Below, piece by piece: positions 1-11,566 of a stretch of DNA of 64,000 bases. Both the position numbers and the translations under genes were made by a program. Source of the stretch: Dreissena polymorpha (lineage: Eukaryota; Mollusca; Bivalvia; Myida; Dreissenidae). Position 1 is the first letter of the stretch. Each line of letters begins with the position of its first letter. The stretch is taken from the NCBI RefSeq assembly GCF_020536995.1, contig NC_068363.1, positions 4,342,094-4,406,093 of the forward strand, in the 5' to 3' direction. The notes beneath the pieces were generated by a model. That model searched no databases. It was not told the origin of the DNA and saw only the letters and a program-made list of their open reading frames with translations.

Positions 1-731
1 TAACACAGGTTGTACTGTAGTTATTTCAAACGTTTGAATTTTCAAAGATTAGAACGTCTAAATGTGTAACTGTGTCCTAAATAATGTGTATGGTATCGCC
101 GTATTGTTGTACAAAATGCATAATTTATAGTATTCATAAATAAACATTAAAATTAAGAAAAAATCAAAGCAGGTAATACAAACTATTGCTTTCAATGATC
201 ATGTTTTCCACAAATATACACTCTAAGACAATGCACAATTTTACACAAAAATACTGCAACATGCTTAAATTGGCAATAATTTCTAACGCTTTATTAATCT
301 GTAAAGGATTTTAAACACACATGGTAGGCATATATTCAATTCACGAAACTAGTTCCATTATAGTTTGCGCATGTGTTAATTTCCAGCATTAGGTAGAATT
401 TTCTCGAGTATAAAGCATTGAGACAATCAGTTTACCTTGTATAGGTGGTATTTCTAGGTTTTATTGTAAATTATTTTATATAAATAGGATATTGATAATA
501 TGATTTACTGTTCATAGTATTAAGTGTTTATTTTTTCCTTATTAGTAGACTTCTACGCTTCTCTCCGGGATATTCACAAATATGCATTAAACACGTAATC
601 AAACCAGTATTATGTCTAAATGTCTGAACTCGTATTCCTTTCTTCTAATTTCAATCAATGTTATCCAAATGAAAGATCTACAATCACAAAGGTATTCAAA
701 TAAAAACATTGTATTTACTGCATGTAAATAG
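1..731. other. AT-rich non-coding stretch
   Basis: No exon with splice signals and no complete element is visible. Bases 1-20 (taacacaggttgtactgtag) resemble a dispersed piece near 10825, so the window may open inside an old repeat. Bases about 55-400 are similar in the same orientation to about 2520-2900 (see the duplication entry). Confidence 0.5.
55..400 (+). repeat. Left copy of a diverged direct duplication
   Basis: This block aligns in the same orientation with about 2520-2900. Shared landmarks in order are gccgtatt, a run resembling gcatatagtactcatgaatatacatta, then tacactcta, acacaaatactgc, aaatgcttga and ttccagcatt. The offset is about 2.46 kb. The copies are diverged with many indels, so this is an old segmental duplication or two copies of an unrecognised element. 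Confidence 0.5.
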
Positions 732-1196
732 ATTTAATTCGGAACTCGCACGCTGTGGGTTTTTCCGATTTCTGAGCGCACGGGAGGTACAAACATTGTC
801 ATTAATACAGTAATGACCAGTAACGTCGATATCCGATTTGCTTCCCATTCAGTAGTGGATAATACGTATTTAAACGACAGTAGTGTTTCTTTTAGGAAAT
901 GTCAAAATTCAAGTATTTTGTTGTTATATAATATTATTATTATCATTGATAATTACACATAACAAATCTAATAAAATTAAACACGATCGAGATTAGTTCA
1001 TTTAAAGAAAAAATGATTAAATCATGGTATTTTTTATCAACTATAACGAACGTTTGAGCAGAAAAGTGGTGTTGACTATCAGCGATAAGAGAAATTATTG
1101 ATTCATTCTCTTTTAAAATATGCTAGTCAGCTTTTGTTTGTACCTAACGCGTGTGCTCAAACATCGGAAAAACCCAGACATGAGAGTTCCGAATAA
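732..1196. mobile_element. Non-autonomous DNA transposon (MITE) with about 60-bp TIRs
   Basis: Bases 732-792 and 1140-1196 are imperfect inverted copies. The left arm reads TTCGGAACTC, then GTGGGTTTTTCCGAT, then GAGCGCACG. The right arm reads the reverse complement of TTCGGAACTCTC, then GGGTTTTTCCGAT, then GAGCACACGCG. The interior is AT-rich with no transposase. The target-site duplication is not clear, so the superfamily is not assigned. Confidence 0.65.
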
Positions 1197-2519
1197 CAAC
1201 TATTGTCAGCACTTCGACTGTTCGGCATTTTTATTAAAACGTGGCAACAAATATGAAAGATGGTGCATATTAAACATTAGAAATATCATATTAATCATTG
1301 TTAAAAAAGTTGGGATGTGTGGCTTATTCGTCAACATTTTCTTCAGAAAACGACGGACGTTATTTCCCAAACTCACCGAAATGCGTACAAATGACAAACA
1401 AACACAACGCCAAAAATTTATACAAAATAAAATTAAACGGCGATAAAACATAGATCTATTTAAGCTTTTGAATTCGTTTTACATGTGCGAAATGTTCATG
1501 AGCTATTTTAGTGTTACCGGTATCTTTGTTTTAAAGCGTCATTATGTAGTTTATGCTTATGTCATAGACCATATATCATACATTGTATTTTACGAGAAAA
1601 ATAAAATGCGTATGATGATCAAAATAAAATGCGTCCGGATAGTTTGAAGTTAATACCCTAGTGACATTGATGCAACAACAACTTTACCAGAACAAAGAAG
1701 AAAACAAACATGGGATATAAGCTAAAAGGTATGGTGCTAACTAAAACGGTGTATGAAATGCTCCCTTATGCTGGAATTGTTTACACAATGTCCTTTGAAA
1801 ACAGATATTGATATAATATGTTAATAATAATAATAGTTTCGTAATGCGAATACATGCTAAAAATATAATTTCAAATGTGTGAGTTTATGCTTTTTAAGAG
1901 GACGCATCAAGTCACTGGTTTGACCATCCGTTTCCTCGCCATTTCGTCTGTTCGTCCGTCCCTAATCAATTCCAGAAACTATTGAATCCGTTGTATTCAA
2001 CTATAACACATCGTGAACTACCAAGAGGAGATGCGGATTAAGTATTATCGTTCCGGGTCAATTATATCCATCTGACTTATGTACTTTGAATATTTCTGCA
2101 ATATACATAAACATTCAACGCCAGTTCTGAGAAACAACTTAACGGTTTTTATGGAACTATAAACAGCCTTAAGTACAATATATGATGCGCATTTCTACAT
2201 GTAGCTCCGGGGAAATGATTTATGTTTGAGTAATTGCTCTTTAAAGATTTCTACATTTTACATAAATACTTTTTCTTTTCTACATTAATTCAGGTAACTT
2301 TATTGTTGAGGCATAAAAAAACAACTCTACAAATGTTACATTTTCCAACTAATTTGTACGTGAAAGGGATCTATTGGTGTATCAGACAACAATATATAAT
2401 ATTGAATGCCTATTCTTTCATTAAAATGGACAACAACAAAAACGCATTAACATATTAGCAAATAGAAAAGATCAAGTTAAAATATGAATTCCGAACGAAT
2501 GCATACTGATAGATTAACA
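1197..2519. other. Non-coding stretch, nothing recognised
   Basis: Only short spurious reading frames in AT-rich DNA. No splice-bounded exon, tandem array or TIR pair was seen. Confidence 0.5.
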
Positions 2520-2900
2520 CATCTGAATGCTCTACTGTGATCAAAATAATTGGTATTGTACCGCCGTATTTTTATGTGAATGCATATAGTACTCATGAAT
2601 ATACATTACATTCAGATAGTGTATATTTACTTCAATGCAGATGTGTCCCACTAATGTACACTCTAATTATTAACGAACAATTCACACACAAATACTGCTA
2701 AATGCTTGATAATCTAAAGTTCAAAGAAATACCCAAAACGTTGATTGGGCAGTGTGTTGTCATTATTACTCATAATAAGTTATGATAACTGGCATTACGA
2801 GAAGACTGATTTGAAGTACAGCTTTATATATAAGAAAGTTGTAATTAAAATTTTCAGCATTCAATACAGAATATTTATTTTCATTTATAGTTGTATGAAG
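2520..2900 (+). repeat. Right copy of the diverged direct duplication
   Basis: Partner of about 55-400; landmarks are given there. The order is conserved across several hundred bases, which argues against chance similarity of AT-rich DNA. Confidence 0.5.
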
Positions 2901-3068
2901 TTACGTTTGGTAAAAATGTTAGAAATTACAATTAGCTACATATGCATTTTGTTTTATGAATTGAAAATTGCAAATTATTCATAATTATTTCCAAACACAA
3001 CTTTCTAGTTATCAGCATAACAATGTGATGATAGGCTACGTTGGTGTGTATTTTTAAGTTTGTTAGGT

Positions 3069-3081
3069 CCCCCCCCCCCCC
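3069..3081. repeat. Homopolymer C13
   Basis: A run of 13 C next to cacgcg. Low-complexity tract. Confidence 0.95.
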
Positions 3082-3399
3082 ACGCGTAAAAAAGTTGTTT
3101 GTTTCAACTAATATTGCCAAAAAGGAGGATATGTACGTCGGCCTAACGTTTTAATTTGACAATTGTTTTACACTATATTTTATACTATACACACGCTATT
3201 TTGAAACGTCAAAAAAATTGTTAAGGGTCGGTTGCAAAAAATAGGGACGGTCGGATCAGTGGAAACAAACAACTTGATAAAGCTTTTGTGCGGACCAAGC
3301 TCAAGTCCCAGCTCTCCTATCTATTCATTGTACACTCATGAAAGTTGGGCTAACGTTTGAAAGATTTTCAGCAACTTTAAATGAAAGATATTTTGATGT

Positions 3400-3550
3400 C
3401 GTCTTGTGCTGTGGGAGCGGTGCGGGGTACCCGGAGGAAACCCCCCCTTGTTCGGTATGATGACCACAAACAAAGCTCAAATGCACCAGGAGCAGGAATC
3501 AAATCCGGGTCGCCTAAGTGATAAGCGAGTGTGCAAACGAGCGTTCCGAT
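3400..3550 (-). mobile_element. tRNA-derived SINE fragment with a Deu-like core
   Basis: On the minus strand the order is a tRNA-like head ending in a degenerate B box (GGATTTGATTCC) after GGCGACCC. A body follows with TTTGTGGTCATCATACC, then GGTTTCCTCCGGGTACCCC. The last motif resembles the conserved end of the Deu domain found in several metazoan SINE families. The A box is weak and no target duplication or tail is clear, so this is probably an old, truncated copy. Family assignment comes from remembered motifs only. Confidence 0.5.
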
Positions 3551-5408
3551 AAAACGATAAAGATTAATACATTTTACCCGACGGCATTTTCCGGTTTTCC
3601 ACGAAGAACGCGATAACGTCCGACGAATTTTCTTTTATGTTTGACACAAGTGAGTGCATACTTATAAATGTTTCATTTAATGGTTGGTTGATTGATATAT
3701 CGATTGGTTTATAATTACAAATCAAATGCAGCTACTGAAGATGTAGACTTCTTTTCATTTTTTACGCAAATCTCCACATCGCTGTTTGACAGGAAATAAA
3801 CTAATGGTGCACTGTTACTTAAAATAAAATTTAGCATAAAAACAAAACATGCGTATCATAATTTCGTTCTCGATTGGTGATAATTCATAGCAATAAAGTG
3901 GAAGGCTACTCAAAAGTATGAGTTTAAATGCCCACATCTTCAAAAGAAACACAAACAAAATGTGCCGATTTCAGTTTACATAACTGGAAATAAGCACCAA
4001 TTTGTAAGACAGGAACGATGAAATGAAACTACGAACTAGTGTCAACTACGTCCCTTCTTTTTAAAAAAAGATTTAAGAATATAGCATCATAAAGTTAATA
4101 TTTCAGATCATCATCGCGCAAATACAGGAATAAGCAGCAATAATGGGTGTCAAAGATCCATATTACATAGCTTGGTTGTTTATGTGACTTCAAAAAAATT
4201 GAAAATAAATCAAACACGAAACACCAGAGAGAAAATATTAATACAATTTAACGCTTTAAACCCGATGACCTATGCATGTAGACTTAAACAGTGAAAGTAT
4301 GTCGTATGAAGCAATATAGAAGCGATGAAGTAAAAAAATTCAATGTAGCCAAGAACAGTGAAAGAGTATCGTATGACGCAATTGAGAAGCGATGACACGA
4401 TGATGTGAAAAAAATCTAGGGGCAGTACTGTAAAATAAAAAATAAAAATATTAAAGGGGCGGTACTGTACAATCGCAATACCAATAAAACCAGCTTAGGT
4501 GATTGAATATTTAAGAATCAAACATATAAAATGGTAATTCCATTAATAATTCCAAAATTTTAAGAGAAGAAATATATAGTGAATCAAAACCCAACAAGCA
4601 TGTGTTTAAAAGTACGTTCACATCACATCCGTTTGATAAAAATGAGTTTATTAAATAGAAAAGTTTAATATAAACATTTTCTTAAAGATATTTTAATTTG
4701 CGAACATCAAAACATCTCCATAAAATGATGGGTGGGAAATTCAATTAGTTAGATGCCATTTTAAAGAAACATTATAGTTTGATATTAAATCATCATACGT
4801 TGAGTAAATTTTAGCGAATTTACTTCGTAGGTTACTCCGTAGAATACTTATTTTATCTTGTTTAAACTTTAAACACCTTTACTGCATCTTTGCACGCCTA
4901 CTGCATACCCATATTTGGAAATCTAGATGAATTATGGAACGTTCATATACCCCAGCGGTTCAAATAAACAGGACAAAAGCCGAGCGTGGGGTGGTTTTGA
5001 AAAAAATCAGTATATTTTTTAAAGCATGCAAAGCCTACCTACACATTTGCATGTAGTTCAGTGAAATGATGCTGATTAAGAAAAGTATACATTATATTAT
5101 ATTTGGAAAGGTTCCCAATACGCGTGCGCTACCTTAAGCAGAGTAGATTCTCCTAAACCTTTTACATCTGATAAAGGTCCAAAGTTCTCATTTAGAGAGT
5201 TTGTCTGATTTTGCAAAACAGTGAAATACTTGTCTTGGCTGGGCTGGTCAAGGCACGGCAGTTAGATAAGAACAAAGCATATCACGGCATGCTGGGCGAG
5301 ATTAGCAGGTAAGGGAAAGCTTGGGACAGACAACGACATGGAAGGTCACGCAAGGGAAGGGAAAAAATATGTTGGACAGGCTTTGTCGGAACAGACAGGA
5401 CAGGGCCT
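3551..5408. other. Non-coding stretch with a small local repeat
   Basis: No exon seen. Around 4290-4400 the phrase cagtgaaag, gtatcgtatgacgcaat, gaagcgatga occurs twice, and ggcagtactgta / ggcggtactgta occurs twice at about 4420-4470. Bases about 4010-4190 share weak same-orientation similarity with 10020-10180 (gatgaaatgaaac, caggaataag, acatagcttggttg). Confidence 0.4.
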
Positions 5409-5964
5409 GGGATACCTTAATATTCGAATTCCCAATACCTAGCTTGGTATTATTACTTGGATCGATATTCATTTAAGTTCGAATACCCAATACAATGGAA
5501 GAAACTTCCCGTTCGGGAAACTAGGGGAATCCCAATATTGGTTTCCTGATCGGGAAACTCATAGACAAAATTTGCATTTTTATTCCCGATCGGAAAATAA
5601 AACAGCAATTTTATGGTGGGTTCAGAAAATGGGCTAAGGGAAACTTTAAGATACAAAAAAATCTGTTTTTAACAACGCCTTTCTGTAGAGGAAATACATG
5701 TGTAATTTTTTACCGTGAACATTTTGTTTAAGTCCATGGTTTTCTTTCAATAAAGTTGCGAACTTTGTATGATCTACGTAAAAATGTTAATGTCAGTGGT
5801 TTCCCGAATTAGAAACCAAATTTCCTGATCGGGAAACTATCAGAATTGACTGAATTGCTGTTCATGCTTGTGGACTTTATCTAGCACTGACAATTGCTCT
5901 TTTCTACGAAAGCCTATAAAAACCACTTAAACTTTAAATAAAAGAGTGCAAACATGTATTAACG

Positions 5965-6436
5965 CAAAAAAGGCGTTTCTATGCAAATAAACACGTAATA
6001 TCGAAAACAAACATTATAACGTTAATAAACGTGTAATAACGCGAAATAAAGGCATACTAGTTCGAAATAAATGCGTACAAAATCTACAAAAGGCGTAATA
6101 ACGCAAACTTAAAGGCGTACAAACGCTAAAAATGTCGTAATAACGCCAAACTTAAAGGCGTACATACGCTAAAAAGGGCGTAATAAGGTAAAGAAAAAGG
6201 CGTACAAACGCTTAAAAAAGGCATAACGTCAACCTAAAAGGCGTACAAACGCTAAAAAGGCATAATAACGCAAACTAAAAGCGTACAAACGCTTAAAAGG
6301 GCGTAATAACGCCAAACTGAAAGGCGTACAAATGCTAAAAAGGCGTAATAACGCAAACTAAAAGCGTATAAACGCTCAAAAAGGCGTAATAACGCCAATA
6401 TCAAAGGCGTTCAAACGCTTTAAAAAGGCGTAATAA
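5965..6436 (+). repeat. Minisatellite in the left foldback arm
   Basis: Degenerate tandem units of roughly 40 bp alternate aaggcgtaataacgc and aaaggcgtacaaacgct. It is the reverse complement of the array at 8292-8640, so the tandem repeat is part of the foldback arms rather than a random expansion. Confidence 0.85.
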
Positions 6437-6579
6437 CGCCTTGTGCACTATGTAAAGTGATGGCTTCTTTGAAGACGTTAATTCAAATCAAAGCGTTATG
6501 AGTACATTTGAGTTTATTGAATTTGTAAAGACAATTTCAGTCTTTCTGGAAATCGTCCCTGAAAGTCAGCATAGGCAAC

Positions 6580-6900
6580 CGACATTTGTACAGATTCAAC
6601 TTATTGTCATCCCCTATGAATGGATTGGTTTTATACGGAATACTCGATAGTGCGACGATGCTGTTATTGTAACCATCCACACCGGAAGGCGACAGTACGA
6701 TGGCGATAACACGTCATAATGATGTTGATAACGCGACAGTTCGATTATGAAAACGCAATATCACGAAATTTCGCGTTTTCGTTATCAAGGTACTATCATC
6801 GTGATTGCGCGTTTGCATCGTACTAATATCGAGTATTGCGTTTAAGATCAACCCGTTCATAGGCAATATCCATATCAGGATTGCGTACATTTGCCCGTTT
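6580..6900. repeat. Secondary inverted repeat in the foldback loop
   Basis: Bases 6580-6665 (catttgtac, cctatgaatgg, aatactcgat) recur inverted at about 6815-6895 (atcgagtatt, cccgttcatagg, gtacatttg). A second, smaller hairpin is therefore nested at the inner end of the left arm. Confidence 0.55.
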
Positions 6901-8291
6901 GCAATTAGTAAGACAGCTTGATTTCAATTTTCAATCTTAAGCATCATGGCTAGATTGTTTTCATTTATAAACCGAAATGAAATATACAAGTTTATTTGTA
7001 TGTGATGAATGCAAATTACAACTGAAAAAAAACGAAAATTACATCTTTGTCATCAATTTAATTATTTAGAAACGTACAGTTTAAACATAAATTTGTGAAA
7101 TCAAGATATACGCAAAATATCTTTTTTCAAATGTATTTCTTGTTCAACATAACCAGAGATGACACATTTTCAGTTAAAATACAGTTTTAACTTGTGTCAC
7201 TCGTAGTACGATACGTAATGCTGCTTGAGCGATGAAACTGTATAAACATATATTAACCAGCATGTGCACTTGCGCATCCGGATATTTTGGATCATGTTTA
7301 CGTATGCACAGTTATGGCCCATATTTAGCAAAAAAGGACTGTAAAACTGTGTAACACGTAAATCTATAGTAGTTTTGCTAGATGATTGATACTTAACAAA
7401 CACATTTTCAGCATGTAAATGTAGGCACTTTAGTATCTTGATGCATTTAACATGTAAACATATTTAAGGACCCTTTTTGCAAAACGACAACAACAACCCA
7501 ATAGCATTAAAGTCTTTTTTCGCGTATAAAACAAAAACTGTGTAACTGCTAGTTCGATTATGCGTGTCTTATATTAATATTAATCACCACGTGTTTTCCG
7601 TATTCAATTAGTGTTCAATGCTCCTGCTGCATAAATTGTCGCAAGTCATCTACGTTAAACGCGATGTAAAAGAGCTACGCCCAATTAAAGAAACACTATT
7701 TATATTTCTAAATCACTCATCCAGGAACATAGCTATTATATGACATATATTTATACATTGCAAAGGTATCATAATTATTGTTAAAAACATTTGAATTTAT
7801 TAACAGTGGGCAAAAAAGAAAGATACGTCACAGAAAATAAAGTGTTTTTACACGTCAAAATATTTAGTCACACATATCGTTGTAGACGATTTAATCCTAA
7901 TAGAATTAGCTGTCGTAAACATACACTTGGAAACTCTTCTAACGCAACACTTTGCAAACATGAATATCTCAGTCATTAGTAAAAAATATGATTTAAACGT
8001 GTACATGTGATCATTTGACTTCATTTAACGTACTGTCGCCTTGCTATGTGGATGGTTCCACTAACAGCATCGTCGTACGTTTAAGCAATAGGCATAAAAT
8101 CAACCCATTCATAGGGGTTTGTACTACCAGGATTCCGTACACATGTCTGTTGCCTATTCTGGCTTATAGAGACGATTTCTAGACAGACATAACTTGTCTT
8201 TACCAAAACAATAAATTCAACTGTATCCATAACGTTTTGGTTTGATTTAATGTCTTCAAAGATGCCATCACTTTATATTGTACAAAAGGCT

Positions 8292-8645
8292 TTATTACAA
8301 CTTTTTAAAGCGTTTGTACGCTTTTGAAATTGGCGTTATAACGCCTTTTTAAGCGTTTGTACGCCTTGAAGTTTGCGTTATTACGCCTTTTTTATCATTT
8401 GTTCGCCTTTTAGTTTGGCGTTATAGCACCAGTTTTAGCGTTCTAGCGTTATTACGCCTTTTAAGCGTTTGTACGCCTTTCAGTTTGGCGTTATTACGCC
8501 TTTTTGCGTTATTACGCGTTTATTAGCATTATATTGCATTTCTTTGCGTTATTACGTGCTTGTTATCGTAGTTACGCCTTTATTTGCGTTAATACGTGTT
8601 TGTTATCGTAGTTACGCCTTTATTTGCGTTAATACGACTTCGAAC
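8292..8645 (-). repeat. Minisatellite in the right foldback arm
   Basis: Units of gcgttattacgcctttt and agcgtttgtacgcctt, the inverse of 5965-6436. The array ends abruptly where the GTCCCC-type element at 8648 begins. Confidence 0.85.
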
Positions 8646-8647
8646 TA

Positions 8648-9076
8648 TTTTTATGTCCCCGACCACTATATTGGGGGACATATTGTTTTTGCCCAGTCTG
8701 TTGGTTTGTTGCTTTTTTGTTTGTGTGTGTGTTTGTTTGTTTGCGTCAAACTTTAACATTTGCCATAACTTTTGCAATATTGAAGATATTTACGCAACTT
8801 CATATATGGCATGCATGTGTATCTCATGGAGCTGCACATTTTCAGTGCTGAAAGGTCAAGGTCAATGTCATCCTTCAAGGTTAAAGGTCATATATATGGG
8901 TCAAAATCGCTCATTTAATGTACACTTTTGCAATATTGAAGATAGCAACTTGATATTTGGCATGCATGTGTATCTCATGGAGCTGCACATTTTGAGAAGT
9001 GAAAGGTCAAGGTCAAGGTCATCCTTCAAGGTCAAATACTAAATATATGGGGACATAGTGTTTCACAAACATATCG
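8648..9076 (+). mobile_element. GTCCCC-hairpin repeat element nested in the foldback arm
   Basis: It starts with the imperfect palindrome ATGTCCCCGACC...TTGGGGGACATATTG. A pyrimidine tract (tgtctgttgg, gtttgtttg) follows, then two body units with ggcatgcatgtgtatctcat, gagctgcacatttt and aaggtcaaggtca. It ends GGGGACATAGTGTTTCACAAAC, then atatcgtgttttt. This is the short form of the element expanded at 22857-25056. There is no coding capacity; open frames through it are artefacts. Confidence 0.85.
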
Positions 9077-9734
9077 TGTTTTTTTAAATAATTTTTAGTG
9101 GTACTAATGGACTTTCGTTCTTTTCTGATGTTAGTTGTTTGGACAATTTTCTGAGTAGGCTAAATTTTCCAGTATGCATGCATAGAGCTGGTGTCACATT
9201 GTTAAGGAAATTGGCCGCCTTCAACTTTTGATGCCATGTTTGTGTTTATGTCTAGAAATTATGCATGTATACATTGACTGGATACATATGTACTTTTTCC
9301 TGATTAGGAAACTATTTTTCCCAATCAGGAAACCACTGAAACTGTCAATTCCGATAGTTTCCCGATAGGGAAATTTGGTTTTCTAATTCCGGAAACCACT
9401 GATTTTACCATGTTTACGTAGATTATACAAATTTTGGAACTATATTGAAAGAAAACCAGGGCCTTAAAAACAATTTGCACGGTAAAAAATTAGATATGTA
9501 AGTCCTCTACAGAAAGAAAGTGTTGATTTTTTGTATATTAAAGTTTACCCCAAGCCCATTTTCTGAACCCACAATAAAATTGCTTTTTTATGTCCCGATC
9601 GAGAATAAAAATGCAAAGTTTGTCAATGAGTTTCCCGATTAGGAAACCAATATGGGGATTCCCCTAATTTCCCCGAACAGGAAGTTTCTTCCACTTCAAT
9701 ACCCAGCAGGGTATACGACCTTGGCTCAATATTT

Positions 9735-9970
9735 GCAATAGTTTGAATACCCAATACCCAGCATGGTATCCGAACTTAGCTTGATATTTGCTCAAGTTCG
9801 AATGTCCGATAGCAAGCTATGTATTCGTCTATGGCCTGATATGTGCTTAAGTTCAAATGTCCAATTTACAGATGATTATTCGACCTTGGCATGATATTCG
9901 TTCAAGTTCGAATTTGGCTCGGTATTCGCTAAAATTCAAATACCCAATATGCAATCGTGTATTCAATGTT
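9735..9970 (+). repeat. Degenerate minisatellite, about 60-65 bp period
   Basis: Repeated phrases are gaccttggc(t/a)tgatatt(t/c)g, caagttcgaat and acccaata. The first units match the outer end of the left foldback arm near 5420-5490 in inverted orientation. The array therefore marks the outer edge of the foldback element, expanded on this side only. Confidence 0.65.
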
Positions 9971-11199
9971 CGCTATATATTTGATTAATATAAGTTCTGG
10001 ATTCAGAATAACCAGACCCGATAAAATGAAACCAGATCAAGTATAAAGTACATATCTTGCTTTATCAAAAAGCTTTAGAGATAGTTAAATTGAGTTTATC
10101 ATTCAGATTATCGTCAGAAGCAGGAATAAGGTTGTAAGAGGAGGGAATTATGTACAAAGCTTGGTTGTCTATGCCCATCTATAGCCCCACACAAAAGTAA
10201 AAGTTAATTTGTTTAAATTGGATAAAAATCAAAAAGCCAATTACAATTAAAATATTATAGCTAAAAACAAGATTCATAATGCGAAAAGAAGTTTAATCAG
10301 AAATAATCAAACGATATGATCTACATACGTCAGTAAGAGTAAACATTATTCGACTTTGACGTAATACGACACCGCGCTCCTCTTGACATCTGATGCCTTC
10401 TAATTTGTAAACGATGTGCTCTCTAAAGCAATCTCTTGCACGATGGTAACATAACATTCACCTCTGTGTTCGGCTCGGAAAGAAGTCCGTACCAAATAAT
10501 GTGATTTTAAGTCACATTATCAAAACATTCAAAGTGACACATCAATTAAAATGCGCATTTTAGAATAACTACTTTAAGTGCTGTATTTCAAGAATAAAAA
10601 TGGACTTAAACGTGTCACGTATTATTCAACATAGGGTGTACACAACAATGCATAAACAGTTGAATCTGTGTTAAGCGACCACATATGGGAGGCAGCAGAA
10701 CTGACCACTTACAGCAGGTGGCTTCTTAATAGAGGTGCATTTGCACTATAAAAGGTCATTTCGGATATTAAAATAATGCCTGCTTATGAAAGGTTTTTGC
10801 TTAATAGAGGTGACCGCTAACACAGGTTGGACTTAATGAACTGTAATTAAGTTGCCCACGCTAATTGCTTTTTGATCGTTACCAGATGAGAATATGAGTT
10901 CCTCGCTTAGTATCTCGCTTATGACGTAGTAGAAAATAGTCGTATAATGAACATCATATGTCAACATCAATTTTACCGGCGAGAGCGCAATTAAGTAAGT
11001 AGCCAGTTCCCGATTTTGCTAGTTTGTCCTGTCTTAGGTAAGATATGTAGCCAGTATTTAGATGTATATAAAGTTGACAGGCGAACTATCGCTTAATGTG
11101 GTTTCTACCAGTAAATTCGGTATATATATATATAGAGAGAGATGGCTTAAATCTGTTAAATGGTTAGTCAGACATACCTGAGAGGAGAGGATTAATTTA
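9971..11199. other. Non-coding stretch with a dispersed repeat piece
   Basis: About 10660-10830 carries gcgaccacatatgggagg, cttaatagaggtgcatttg, cttaatagaggtgaccgc and taacacaggtt. This resembles a short interspersed bivalve repeat of the 'gaccgcttaatagaggt' type. A short TA/GA tract lies at 11121-11144. No exon was seen. Confidence 0.45.
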
Positions 11200-11560
11200 A
11201 GTACAAGTCACAGGACAAGTCAAACCTCGACCAGACACTGATAAGCTGTCCACTGCTGCTCTCTCATCTGCCATAACCATTTTGAAGCTGATTGTGCTTG
11301 CCTGCAGACATCTGCTATTGCCCGTCTCCTTGCTAAGTACTCTGTAGGCCTTCACGACTGAATGCCCTGCGAAGCCCCGACTGTCAACCTCCACTGGGAG
11401 GTTTCAATTATCTCATCCTTGTCGTTGGCAAGCATCAAGTAGTGGCTGGTAGTTGACCTTCTTTCTCTCGTGTTCTTCCTCCATTCGCTCTTCCCATGGC
11501 ACTGTCAGTTCTAGATGATATGCTATGATGTGTATTTTCTGGAAACATCCTGGACATTTA
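11200..11560 (-). pseudogene. Retroelement ORF fossil (C-terminal region of a reverse-transcriptase-type polyprotein)
   Basis: Minus-strand translations contain phrases such as ELTVPWEERMEEEHERKK, then SRGFAGHSV, then RRRAIADVCRQAQSASKWLW. I associate these in this order with the C-terminal end of retroelement polyproteins in invertebrates and fish; whether the lineage is non-LTR or LTR-like is not certain. The copy is short, isolated and broken, with at least two breaks, and no ends are preserved. It is treated as a fossil of substantial age. No host gene is proposed here. Confidence 0.55.
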
Positions 11561-11566
11561 TTCAAA

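Larger units (their letters stand above)
5409..9770. mobile_element. Large foldback element with about 1.3-kb inverted arms
   Basis: The left arm (about 5409-6704) and right arm (about 8028-9770) are imperfect inverted copies in the same order. From the outside in they hold the GGGAAACTAGGGGAATCCC-type block, the TTTTTACCGTG block, a minisatellite, the gatggc(a/t)tctttgaagac block and finally ccatccaca with aaggcgacagtacg. The loop is about 6705-8027. The right arm is longer only because another element (8648-9076) is inserted in it. No transposase is visible. Foldback-type elements with repetitive arms are known in animals; this family is not recognised. Confidence 0.75.
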
